Below are positions 41,022 through 49,055 of a stretch of 64,000 nt of DNA, in pieces. Source of the stretch: Parvibaculum sp002684405 (GTDB taxonomy: Bacteria > Pseudomonadota > Alphaproteobacteria > Parvibaculales > Parvibaculaceae); contig OZ223206.1 in the NCBI GenBank assembly GCA_965140395.1, positions 682,001-746,000 of the forward strand, given 5' to 3'. Every line of letters begins with the position of its first letter. Position 1 is the stretch's first letter. Both the position numbers and the translations under genes were made by a program. Below the pieces are notes generated by a model. That model was not told the DNA's origin. It ran no database searches and worked only from the letters and a program-made list of their open reading frames with translations.

Positions 41022-42365
41022 TTATTGGTGCATGCGCTGAATCTCGATTGGCATCTGCTTGAGCTGCGCCATGGCCCATTTCTCGTACCAATCGCAATCG
41101 CCTTCCTTGAGATTGAGTGAAAGGTCCTGGCTGACCAGTGCGTCGAGCGTTTTCTCTGCCAGCATGAAGGCGAGGATCCGACCGGGACAAATCTGTGCGC
41201 CCGCGCCGAATGTGGAATGACCGCGCATTGGCCGATCGAGGCTGAACTGCTCCGGCTCAGGGAATGCTTTGGGATCTAGATTACCTGCCCCCCAACACAT
41301 CATGATCGTGGTTCCCTTCGGGATCCGCACGCCCTCGAAAACGATTTCCTCGAGCGCATATCGGTGCAGATGCAGCACCGGCGGTTCAAGGCGGAAGCCC
41401 TCGAAGGTCGCAGCCGGCAGCAGAGAACGATCTGCGCGAAGTCGGTCGAGGACACCGGGATGGCGGAGCATGGTGTAGACCACATTCGATGCGCCAAGAG
41501 CCGCCGTGTGGAAGGCATCGACGAGATTGGCCGCCAGATAGTCGCCCGCATCCCTGGGCACGATACCGGCTATGGCAGGATCGTCACTGAACTCAAGTCC
41601 CTTGATGTCCTCCGCGATGGCATCGACAAGCGGAAAGCCGCCGGACGTGACGGCGCGTCGAACAGCCTGAACAACCGTTTTTCCATAGCCGTCGGCCCCC
41701 ATATCGAAGACATGAACATCATGTTCGGTCGGTTCGATATTGAACATTCCGCTCATATCGCGAACGAATTCGACAAGCGCTGCTTTTTCCTCTGCCGTCA
41801 TCCCGATCAGGGCGGCCCAAAACCGGCATGTCAGCTCATCGCCAAACTGCCGTTGAAAGTCGACCTCGCCGGCATCGGTAATTTCCGCCAGCAGTTCTGC
41901 GATGATCGTCTCGGCCAGCGGCTCCAACGCCGCAAGCGCTTTGGGACTCAGTTGTTTGGTCAGTATGCGCCGAGCGGGATCATGCAGCGGTGCATTGGTG
42001 AAAAATACCTGATTGGCAAGGATCCGGACGAGGGCGCCGCCCGTTCCGGCAGGCGCAGCAGCTTCATCGCGCAAGGCCTCGAAGGACCCTGCGGAGAGCG
42101 CGTCCGGTGACATGTTTCCGGCTGCGGGCAGGGTTGCGAGTGTCCGCAGATGCTCATTGCGGAACACGACGATCTGGCCGTCAGGGGTTCGCAAGAACGG
42201 GACGTCAGACAGGGCGAACAATTTCCGGCATGTATCGCGGAAGCTGTCGCGTCCACTGAAAGAGCCGTAGGTTTCTACCAGGGGCAGGTCGGCGATTTCA
42301 CGAATACTCCCCTCGGAGTGCCCTGCGTTGCGCCTGGCAGAATCCGGTTCATCGGTGCGGGACAT
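41022..42365 (-). CDS. Cytochrome P450
   Basis: About 447 residues with the P450 hallmarks: the I-helix region around AFHTAALGASNVVYTML, the ExxR motif in EGFRLEPP, and the heme ligand in STFGAGAQICPGR (C393). Two features are atypical: the heme motif has Gln where His is common (FGAGAQ), and the I-helix lacks the usual acid-alcohol pair. The ATG at 42365 is chosen because TGAGG lies 6 bases upstream; an ATG four codons earlier has none. It is the last gene of an operon with an aminotransferase, a small membrane protein and an SDR. No ferredoxin or reductase is adjacent. Confidence 0.87.
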   Translation of the reverse strand: MSRTDEPDSARRNAGHSEGSIREIADLPLVETYGSFSGRDSFRDTCRKLFALSDVPFLRTPDGQIVVFRNEHLRTLATLPAAGNMSPDALSAGSFEALRDEAAAPAGTGGALVRILANQVFFTNAPLHDPARRILTKQLSPKALAALEPLAETIIAELLAEITDAGEVDFQRQFGDELTCRFWAALIGMTAEEKAALVEFVRDMSGMFNIEPTEHDVHVFDMGADGYGKTVVQAVRRAVTSGGFPLVDAIAEDIKGLEFSDDPAIAGIVPRDAGDYLAANLVDAFHTAALGASNVVYTMLRHPGVLDRLRADRSLLPAATFEGFRLEPPVLHLHRYALEEIVFEGVRIPKGTTIMMCWGAGNLDPKAFPEPEQFSLDRPMRGHSTFGAGAQICPGRILAFMLAEKTLDALVSQDLSLNLKEGDCDWYEKWAMAQLKQMPIEIQRMHQ

Positions 42366-42444
42366 TGAAAACCTCATTTTAAACCGTGCAAAACTCGAAC
42401 GGGGAACTCACCCGGGGCGGCGTTTCATCGCGGCCCCTGCTGCA

Positions 42445-43482
42445 TCAATCACGCCACGCCTGCCAGGACCGGTAGTGATCGGCCAGCGTTTCTTCCGCGG
42501 GCCGATAGACGATTCCAAGCTCTTCAATGCTGCGATGATTATCGACGGTGAAGCGAATGCCGAGATGATGGCGGATATATTCCTGGGTCAGACCGAAAAA
42601 CGGACCGACGAGGCGGATCACCCAATGCGGTAGCTGATAACGCGGCAGCAGATAGGGCTTGCGATGATATGGCCTGATCATCTTCGCCATATCGAAGAGG
42701 GAAATCATGTCCTTCTCGGCGAGGATATAACGGCCGCTCGCTTTCTCGTTCAACGCGGCGCGCATATGCGCGAGCGCGACGTCACGCACATCGACATAGG
42801 TGAAGGCGAAATCCGCCGCCCCGTAAAAGAAGGACCCTCTGAGCAATTCATCGAGCAAAAAGAGACTGCCGGAATCGGAGGACGGCGTCAGCGCGGGCCC
42901 GAGGATCAAACCGGGATTGATGGCAACCATGGTCCAGCGCTTCTGACGGTTGCAGATTTCCCAGGCTTCCTTTTCCGCAACCACTTTGGAATAGTGATAG
43001 GGGTTATTTTCCACCGTGCTCGTCGTATTGAAAAAGCGCTCCTGCAGGATATTGCCCTGCAATGTGGGGACATCGATGTAGTCGCCGAATATCGCACCGA
43101 CCGTCGAGGTGAGCACGACACGCGAAACATTTTCACACTCATCGACGGTGCCAAGAACGTTCCTCGTTCCCTGTAGCGCGGGCTCGACGAGTTCACGCTG
43201 GCCATCCTTGATCTGCTCGGGAAGCAGGAATGGCGACGCCACGTGGAAGACCGTGTCGCAATCCTGCATTGCCTCTTTGAAGGACCCGGATTTCAAAAGG
43301 TCGGCTTCGAAAAGTTCGAGCTGCCCGGGGTATCGCTCCATCAATGTGGCGAGGCCGGAGAGCTTTTCACGCCTGGCAAGGCTGCGAACCGTCGTATTGA
43401 CCCTGTAGCCTTCTTTCAGCAGCAGTTCGACGAGCTTCCCCGCGACATAACCGCTCCCGCCCGTCACCAATGCCTTTTTCAT
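42445..43482 (-). CDS. NAD-dependent epimerase/dehydratase-family (DFR-like) reductase
   Basis: A 345-residue extended SDR. The cofactor site is MKKALVTGGSGYVAGKLVELLL, a STVGAIFGDY segment follows, and the catalytic Tyr-Lys is in NPYHYSKVVAEKEAW. It resembles dihydroflavonol-4-reductase and related 3-beta-hydroxysteroid dehydrogenases. GAGG 8 bases before its ATG lies inside the small membrane gene upstream. It should reduce or oxidise a ketone or alcohol in the cytosol, perhaps on the P450's substrate. Confidence 0.87.
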   Translation of the reverse strand: MKKALVTGGSGYVAGKLVELLLKEGYRVNTTVRSLARREKLSGLATLMERYPGQLELFEADLLKSGSFKEAMQDCDTVFHVASPFLLPEQIKDGQRELVEPALQGTRNVLGTVDECENVSRVVLTSTVGAIFGDYIDVPTLQGNILQERFFNTTSTVENNPYHYSKVVAEKEAWEICNRQKRWTMVAINPGLILGPALTPSSDSGSLFLLDELLRGSFFYGAADFAFTYVDVRDVALAHMRAALNEKASGRYILAEKDMISLFDMAKMIRPYHRKPYLLPRYQLPHWVIRLVGPFFGLTQEYIRHHLGIRFTVDNHRSIEELGIVYRPAEETLADHYRSWQAWRD

Positions 43483-43492
43483 ATCGCTTTCC

Positions 43493-43663
43493 TCAGCCTC
43501 TCTGTATCAATCCAGCGGCTTTCATCGTCACCAACCGGGCACGCCGTCGGCAGCTTTGGCCGCCGAGCAGGATCGGTTGCACCAGAAGTGCCAGCGATCC
43601 GATCAGAAGAGCAATGGAAATCCGACTGAATGACTGAGGTGGCGGCTCCATCTGTTGCGACAT
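43493..43663 (-). CDS. Small single-pass membrane protein (56 residues)
   Basis: A 56-codon frame, ATG at 43663 to TGA at 43493. It begins MSQQMEPPPQSFSR, has one hydrophobic helix (ISIALLIGSLALLVQPILLG), and ends with a basic tail (SCRRRARLVTMKAAGLIQRG). AAAGGA lies 8 bases before the ATG. It fits exactly between the aminotransferase (27 bases before it) and the SDR (10 bases after), and holds the SDR ribosome site. No family is known to me. A membrane anchor or partner for the P450/SDR step is possible. Confidence 0.6.
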   Translation of the reverse strand: MSQQMEPPPQSFSRISIALLIGSLALLVQPILLGGQSCRRRARLVTMKAAGLIQRG

Positions 43664-43690
43664 AAATGAGTCCTTTCGCCCTCAAACGAC

Positions 43691-44929
43691 TCAGGCGGTA
43701 ACGGAAGCCGACATCCGTTTAGCGACGTCATCTGCTACTTCCAGCGTCCGGTCGATATCCGCCTCCGTCATGGCGGCGCCGACGAACATATTGTGGAAAG
43801 GGTGGAAATAGACGCCGCCGGCAAGCATGCCGTCGGCAAAGGCGGTGCTGCGATCGAAATCGCAATTCCCCTCCTCATTCGTAATCATGACGAGCGGCAT
43901 TTGGGACGGCCCCGTCTGACTGAGATTGAGATCGCAAGTATTCGCGATGGAGGCGAGCCCCGCCCTCAACCTGTCGCCCAGCGCAATCGTCCGCTCCAGG
44001 TAATTGGTTTCGCGAATAAGGCGCAGCGTTTCCAGCGAAGCCGCCATGGCCGCGCCCGCAAACCAGAACGAACCCGTCACATAGATATGAGATGCCGCCT
44101 CCTTCGCGCGTTCGTTCCCCAGCAGCGCGGATATCGGATGGCCGTTGGCAATGGCCTTTCCCCATGTCGACAGGTCGGGCTGCACACCCAGATGGTTCCA
44201 GCTACAGTTGCGCTCAATACGAAAGCCGGCGCGGATGTCGTCGACAATCAGTAACGCATCCTTTTCGTCGCAGAGCTCGCGTGCTCGTCGTGCATAGGCC
44301 GCATCCGGCAGCTCCTGATCGACGAAGACATCGTGCTTGAAGGGCGAGGCGAAGATGGCGGCCAGATCGCCGCCGGCCTGCGCCACCGCATCCTCCAGGC
44401 TTTTTACGTCATTGTACTGATAATAAATGAAGTGAGCGCGGTCTTCTTCCACCGTCCCGGCAGGGATGGGCGTGCACCAGGGCGCTGCGCCATGATAGGC
44501 CCCGCTCGCCATCAGAACCTTTTTGCGTCCCCGATAGGCCCTCGCCGTCAGCAGCGCCATGCTGGAGGCGTCCGTGCCGTTCTTGCAGAACATTGCCCAG
44601 TCGGCATGCGTGACCATCGCCACAAAGGCTTCGGCCAGTTCCACCATGCGGGGCGTCGGCCCCGTCGCCACGTCAATCTGCGACATCTGCTTGCGGTAAG
44701 CTGCGTCCACCTGCTCGTTGCAGTAGCCGAAGAGATTGGGGCCATAACCGCACATGAAATCGATATAGCGGTTTCCATCCACATCCCAGAGATAGGCGCC
44801 TTCCGCACGCTCGAAGAACTGCGGCGCATGCGGCGGCAGCAGTCCGACGGACTGATGCCCGTACATACCGCCCGGAATAACCCTGCTCGCCCGCGCTCTC
44901 AGTTCCCGATCGACCTGCCCGCTCATCAT
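43691..44929 (-). CDS. Class III aminotransferase / GSA-aminomutase-like
   Basis: A 412-residue fold-I PLP enzyme. PLP Lys is in STWGKAIANGHPISAL (K258), the cofactor Asp region is LLIVDDIRAGFRIE, and FCKNGTDASSMALLTARAYRG is the PLP-phosphate loop. The form fits glutamate-1-semialdehyde aminomutase-like transaminases, which also act on amino-sugar or amine substrates. GGAG lies before the tandem ATGs; the first is used. It is divergent from the kinase-aldolase pair and probably begins the operon leading to the P450. Confidence 0.87.
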   Translation of the reverse strand: MMSGQVDRELRARASRVIPGGMYGHQSVGLLPPHAPQFFERAEGAYLWDVDGNRYIDFMCGYGPNLFGYCNEQVDAAYRKQMSQIDVATGPTPRMVELAEAFVAMVTHADWAMFCKNGTDASSMALLTARAYRGRKKVLMASGAYHGAAPWCTPIPAGTVEEDRAHFIYYQYNDVKSLEDAVAQAGGDLAAIFASPFKHDVFVDQELPDAAYARRARELCDEKDALLIVDDIRAGFRIERNCSWNHLGVQPDLSTWGKAIANGHPISALLGNERAKEAASHIYVTGSFWFAGAAMAASLETLRLIRETNYLERTIALGDRLRAGLASIANTCDLNLSQTGPSQMPLVMITNEEGNCDFDRSTAFADGMLAGGVYFHPFHNMFVGAAMTEADIDRTLEVADDVAKRMSASVTA

Positions 44930-44949
44930 GCTTCTCCGGTTGCAAAAAT

Positions 44950-44963
44950 ATAGTATTTACTAT
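44950..44963. promoter_or_regulatory. AT-rich palindrome between divergent operons
   Basis: Perfect 6-base arms ATAGTA and TACTAT around a TT centre, in a locally AT-rich stretch between the aminotransferase and kinase genes. It is 20 bases before the aminotransferase ATG. Likely an operator or part of overlapping divergent promoters; no regulator gene is immediately adjacent. Confidence 0.45.
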
Positions 44964-44976
44964 TATTGTGTCGTCG

Positions 44977-44998
44977 GCCTCGTTGCAAGAGGCTTTTT
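44977..44998 (+). terminator. Terminator-like hairpin in the kinase leader
   Basis: GCCTC (44977-44981) pairs with GAGGC (44989-44993) over a 7-base loop and is followed by TTTTT. It lies 22 bases before the kinase ATG, inside its presumed leader. The stem is short, so it is only a candidate for attenuation or for blocking read-through from the divergent promoter. Confidence 0.35.
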
Positions 44999-45019
44999 AG
45001 AGAGAGGAGAAAGACGACC

Positions 45020-45931
45020 ATGACCGACCTGATCTGCGCAGGTCTGACCACGCTGGATATTCTCGTTCGTCCTGTGGACGCCCTGCCGGACGCACAGCAA
45101 CCGACGCTGGTCGAGGAAATTGCGCTCGCACCGGCGGGCACCGCTTCCGGCACGGCCATGGTCGCGGCAACGCTCGGCCTCGAGGCCGCCGTTATTTCCG
45201 CCGTTGGCAAAGATGTGAATGGCGATATTACGCTGAGCCTTCTGGAGAAGACGGGCGTGGATTGCACGCATATAGCGCGGCTCGACGAGCTGCCGACATC
45301 CACCAGCGTGCTCACCATCCGCTCCGATGGCGAACGCCCCGTCTTTCACATGCTCGGCGCAAGCATTCTCACCTCGCTGTCCACCCAAGCCGTCGAGGCG
45401 GCAAAACAGTCCCGCTTCTTTCACTTTGGCGGCGTCGGCTTCCCCAACCTTTCAACGGCCGAAGCTATTGCTGCCATTGCGGATATTCGCGCAAGCGGTA
45501 CCTTTACAAGCTGCGACATCATTGCGCCCCAACCGGAAACACTGGATGTCTTGCGGCCATTGCTGCGCAATATCGATTGCTTCATGCCAAGCGAAGCGGA
45601 AGTCCATGTCCTGCTGGGGGAAACGTCCCCGGAGGATGCCCTCAAAACCTTTGTCGGCATGGGCGCACGTGCCTGTATCATCAAACGCGGCGATAAAGGC
45701 AGTATCGGATTTTACGAAAACGAGATCGTGGAAGTCCCGGCAAAGAAAATTACACCGGTCGATACAACAAGCTGTGGCGATTCATATTGCGCCGGTTTCA
45801 TAGATGGCCTCTCGCGCGGTCTTTCCTTCCGCGAAGCGATGACCGCCGCCACGGAAACGGCCGCCCAGGTCGCTCAAGGCACGGGAACGCTCGGTGCCCT
45901 CAAAAAAAGAGACCGCTCCAATGAACGCTAG
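45020..45931 (+). CDS. PfkB-family kinase
   Basis: A 303-residue ribokinase-like protein. N-terminal region is CAGLTTLDILVRPVD with PAGTASGTAMVAATLGLE, and the C-terminal active site is VDTTSCGDSYCAGFIDG, where the usual GAGD is SCGD; the catalytic Asp is kept. AGGAG lies about 9 bases before the ATG at 45020. It overlaps the class II aldolase start by 11 bases, so the two are coupled. A sugar is probably phosphorylated and then split by the aldolase. The PfkB copy at 27926-28858 has the standard GAGD. Confidence 0.87.
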   Translation: MTDLICAGLTTLDILVRPVDALPDAQQPTLVEEIALAPAGTASGTAMVAATLGLEAAVISAVGKDVNGDITLSLLEKTGVDCTHIARLDELPTSTSVLTIRSDGERPVFHMLGASILTSLSTQAVEAAKQSRFFHFGGVGFPNLSTAEAIAAIADIRASGTFTSCDIIAPQPETLDVLRPLLRNIDCFMPSEAEVHVLLGETSPEDALKTFVGMGARACIIKRGDKGSIGFYENEIVEVPAKKITPVDTTSCGDSYCAGFIDGLSRGLSFREAMTAATETAAQVAQGTGTLGALKKRDRSNER

Positions 45932-46577
45932 ATCCGACGAGTTGCGCAACGCATTGGTTGCCGTGATGCAGCAAATGGAGGCCTCCGGCCTCAACCACGG
46001 CACAGCCGGCAATGCGTCCGCCCGATGGGGAGACAAGTTTCTGGTCACGCCCTCAGGCATTCCAGCCGCGCAACTCACACCGGACTCCATTGTGGAGATA
46101 GACCGGTCGGGCGCATATGAGGGAGATTTCCGGCCAACCAGCGAATGGCGCATGCATGTCGGCCTCCTGGCCGGTCGCCCCGACATCAACGCGGTGGTCC
46201 ATTGCCATTCGCAATATGCAACCACGCTGGCCTGCGCCAACAAAGCCATTCCACCGCTTCACTATATGACAGCCGTCAGCGGTGGCCCGGACATTCTTGT
46301 CGCGCCCTACGCTCTGTTCGGGTCGGAAGAACTGGCGTCTGTCGTCATATCAACGCTGGAAGGACGACGTGCCTGCCTCATGGCCAATCACGGACAGATC
46401 GCACTGGGCCGGACCCCTGCCGAGGCTCTCATGATTGCTAGTGAAGTCGAAGTGCAGGCCTCCTTCTACTATGGGACGCTTGCCATAGGCGGGCCTGTGC
46501 TGCTTTCCAACGAACAGATGAACGACGTTTTCAGCGCATTTCTTTCATACGGACAAAAGCCGAAGAAAGAAGTCTGA
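45921..46577 (+). CDS. Class II aldolase/adducin-family protein (FucA-like)
   Basis: A 218-residue protein with the class II aldolase fold: GLNHGTAGNASARWG and LVTPSGIPAAQL, zinc ligands in NAVVHCHSQYATTLAC (two His) and a later His in CLMANHGQIALG. Length and motifs fit fuculose- or ribulose-phosphate aldolases. The ATG at 45921 lies inside the kinase stop region. Paired with the kinase, it would cleave a phosphorylated sugar into a three-carbon phosphate and an aldehyde. The substrate sugar is unknown. Confidence 0.85.
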   Translation: MNARSDELRNALVAVMQQMEASGLNHGTAGNASARWGDKFLVTPSGIPAAQLTPDSIVEIDRSGAYEGDFRPTSEWRMHVGLLAGRPDINAVVHCHSQYATTLACANKAIPPLHYMTAVSGGPDILVAPYALFGSEELASVVISTLEGRRACLMANHGQIALGRTPAEALMIASEVEVQASFYYGTLAIGGPVLLSNEQMNDVFSAFLSYGQKPKKEV

Positions 46578-46611
46578 CGCCGCCGGAACGCCTGTCCGAA
46601 CGAGACCGCAT

Positions 46612-46730
46612 CTATCGCCCTGGCGGTCTGAACAAGTGCCAGCTCTCGCTCGCCTCGAGCAGCATTTCGATGCAGGCGTAACCGAGTTCCGTCGCGAACC
46701 GGTCTCCAAGCCGGAGATTGCTCCGCGTTC
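46612..46730 (-). pseudogene. Remnant of a TetR regulator C-terminus
   Basis: The minus strand here reads RLGDRFATELGYACIEMLLE followed by ASESWHLFRPPGR and a stop at 46612. It matches RLAVELGYASIEMLLETAE near the C-terminus of the TetR at 790-1422. No start, helix-turn-helix or upstream portion exists: the preceding sequence is the PurU gene. It is best read as the last helices of a lost TetR gene, with a changed tail. Confidence 0.55.
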
Positions 46731-47593
46731 TATGCAGCAAACACAACCGTCTTGCGCCCGTTCAGCATGACGCGATTTTCAAGGTGAAGCTTCACGGCAC
46801 GGGCCAGCACACGGGATTCAATGTCGCGCCCGGTGGCGACCAGATCGTCCGGCGTCATCACATGCGTCACACGTTCGGTTTCCTGTTCGATGATCGGTCC
46901 CTCATCGAGATCGGGCGTGACGTAATGCGCCGTCGCGCCGATGATCTTCACACCCCGCTCATGAGCCTGATGGTAAGGCTTCGCACCTTTGAACGAGGGC
47001 AGGAAGGAATGGTGGATATTGATCACCTTTCCATAGAGCCGCGTGGATAGCTTGTCGGACAGGATCTGCATGTAGCGGGCAAGCACGACGAGGTCGGCAC
47101 CGGTTTCCTTCACCAGTTCCACGATCTTCGCTTCCTGCTCCGCCTTGTTGTCCTTCGTAACGGGCAAATGATGAAAGGGAATGTTTTCCAGCTCGGCGGT
47201 GCGCCTGGCGTCTTCATGGTTGGAGACAATGGCCACCACTTCCGCGTTCAGCCAGTTCACCCTGATCTGATAGAGGATGTGCAGCATGGCGTGATCGAAT
47301 TTCGAGACCATGATGACGATCTTCGGTTTCCGCTGCGCGTCCGTAACACCCATCATGATCTCGAAACGGTCGACAGCCGGCTTCAGCACGCGCTCAATAT
47401 CGTCCCGCTGGACGGTACCGGGCGCCTGAACGGCAATGCGCATGAAGAACTTGTTGCTGCCCCGGTCCCAGAACTGATTGCTTTCGGAAATATTGGCGCC
47501 AATGGCGGCCAGCTCGGTCGTGACAGCGGCCACAATGCCCGGCCGGTCGGCGCAGGACAGGGTCAGGACGAATTCGGAAATGTCTTCAGCCAT
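46730..47593 (-). CDS. purU: Formyltetrahydrofolate deformylase
   Basis: A 287-residue PurU. An N-terminal ACT domain (FVLTLSCADRPGIVAAVT) is followed by the formyltransferase-like hydrolase domain with catalytic elements IHHSFLPSFKGAKPYHQAHERGVKIIGATAHYV split across INIHHSFLPSF and GATAHYVTPDLDEGPII (the Asn-His-Asp set). It hydrolyses 10-formyl-tetrahydrofolate to formate and tetrahydrofolate. It follows glnT by 108 bases, in line with clusters that feed C1 units from methylamine to folate. The end of its frame abuts the TetR remnant. Confidence 0.92.
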   Translation of the reverse strand: MAEDISEFVLTLSCADRPGIVAAVTTELAAIGANISESNQFWDRGSNKFFMRIAVQAPGTVQRDDIERVLKPAVDRFEIMMGVTDAQRKPKIVIMVSKFDHAMLHILYQIRVNWLNAEVVAIVSNHEDARRTAELENIPFHHLPVTKDNKAEQEAKIVELVKETGADLVVLARYMQILSDKLSTRLYGKVINIHHSFLPSFKGAKPYHQAHERGVKIIGATAHYVTPDLDEGPIIEQETERVTHVMTPDDLVATGRDIESRVLARAVKLHLENRVMLNGRKTVVFAA

Positions 47594-47701
47594 GGGTGAG
47601 GGTCTCTAATCGAAAAATGGACGTGACGCATCGCCCGGCTTGCGCTTCCAAGCGCCTGCCGGCGGCGACACCCGCCGCTTCTGCATATAGTCGTGTGCGT
47701 A

Positions 47702-49009
47702 TCAGATATCGAGCGTGTTTTCCCGTTCCCACTCGGTGAAGTGGGAAACATAGGAGTGCCACTCCTGCCTCTTGAGTTTCAGGAAGGCCGAAGAGAAGGA
47801 AGAGCCCATCGCCCCCTTCAGCCCCTCATCGGCCTCGAATGCCCGGAGCGCATCCTGAAGGTTGAGCGGCAGTTTGGGCGCATCGGTCACCAGGTGACCT
47901 TCCTCATACATATCGATGTCGTAGCGCGGGCCCGGGTCGGCATTCGTCTTCAGCCCGTCGAGACCCGCCGCGATGACCACCGCCTGCAACAGATAGGGGT
48001 TCGCGGCACCGTCGGCGAGGCGCAGCTCGAAGCGGCCCGGATCGGGCACACGCACCATGTGGGTACGGTTGTTACCGGTCCATGTGACGGTGTTGGGCGA
48101 CCAGGTTGCGCCGGACAGCGTGCGCGGCGCATTGATGCGCTTATAGGAATTCACCGTCGGATTGGTAATCGCGGCGAGCGCGGGTGCATGTTTCATGATG
48201 CCGCCCAGAAAGCGCAGCCCCTCGGCCGAAAGACCGAACTCCGCCTTGTCGTCGGCGAACACATTTTGCGTGCCGTCGGCATTCCAGACAGAGACATGGC
48301 AATGGCAGCCATTGCCCGTCAGCTCCTTGAAGGGCTTGGGCATGAAGGTCGCGCGCAGCCCATGTTTTTCGGCGACCGACTTCACCATGAATTTGAAGAA
48401 GGAGTGCTTATCCGCCGTCTTGAGCGCATCGTCATACTTCCAGTTCATCTCGAACTGGCCGTTCGCATCCTCGTGGTCGTTCTGATAGGGCTCCCAGCCG
48501 AGCTCCAGCATGTAGTCGCAAATCTCGGCGATGATGTCGTAGCGCCGCATGACCGCCTGCTGGTCGTAGCAGGGCTTTTCCGCGGTATCGCGGATGTCGG
48601 AAATCGCATCGCCTTCCGGCGTGATGAGGAAGAACTCCGCCTCGACGCCGGTCTTCACATATTTGCCCTGCCCTTCGGCCTCTGCGATGAGTTTCTTCAA
48701 CACATTGCGCGGTGCCTGATCGAGCGGCATGCCGTCCATCACGCAATCGGCGGCCACCCAGGCGACATCCTTTTTCCAGGGAAGCTGGATCACCGAAGAG
48801 GCGTCCGGTATGCCAAAGAGGTCGGGATGGGCGGGCGACAGGTCGAGCCAGCTTGCGAAACCGGCGAAGCCTGCACCGTCGGCCTGCATGTCAGCAATCG
48901 CCGCGGCCGGCACGAGCTTTGCCCGTTGCCCGCCGAAAAGGTCGGTGTAGCTGATCATGAAATACCTGATGCCTTTTTCGTCGGCAAAGCTCTTAAGATC
49001 GACGGTCAT
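47702..49009 (-). CDS. glnT: Type III glutamine synthetase-like ligase (GlnT)
   Basis: A 435-residue GlnT/type III glutamine synthetase. It opens KGIRYFMISYTDLFGGQRAKLVPAAAI in pieces (MISYTDLFGGQRAKLVP), and contains YQNDHEDANGQFEMNWKY, FMPKPF with GNGCHCHVS, NSYKRINAPRTLSGATW, and ends WERENTLDI. The ATG at 49009 has AGGA upstream; the longer frame extends into the neighbour and is rejected. Family members ligate ammonia or amines to glutamate with ATP. It sits next to mgsC as in rhizobial glx-glnT loci. Whether it or the homologue at 59918-61273 is the methylamide synthetase is open. Confidence 0.85.
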   Translation of the reverse strand: MTVDLKSFADEKGIRYFMISYTDLFGGQRAKLVPAAAIADMQADGAGFAGFASWLDLSPAHPDLFGIPDASSVIQLPWKKDVAWVAADCVMDGMPLDQAPRNVLKKLIAEAEGQGKYVKTGVEAEFFLITPEGDAISDIRDTAEKPCYDQQAVMRRYDIIAEICDYMLELGWEPYQNDHEDANGQFEMNWKYDDALKTADKHSFFKFMVKSVAEKHGLRATFMPKPFKELTGNGCHCHVSVWNADGTQNVFADDKAEFGLSAEGLRFLGGIMKHAPALAAITNPTVNSYKRINAPRTLSGATWSPNTVTWTGNNRTHMVRVPDPGRFELRLADGAANPYLLQAVVIAAGLDGLKTNADPGPRYDIDMYEEGHLVTDAPKLPLNLQDALRAFEADEGLKGAMGSSFSSAFLKLKRQEWHSYVSHFTEWERENTLDI

Positions 49010-49055
49010 ATCTTCCTCTCCGGTTTGTTCGGCACCATGCAAATGAGAGGCCGGG

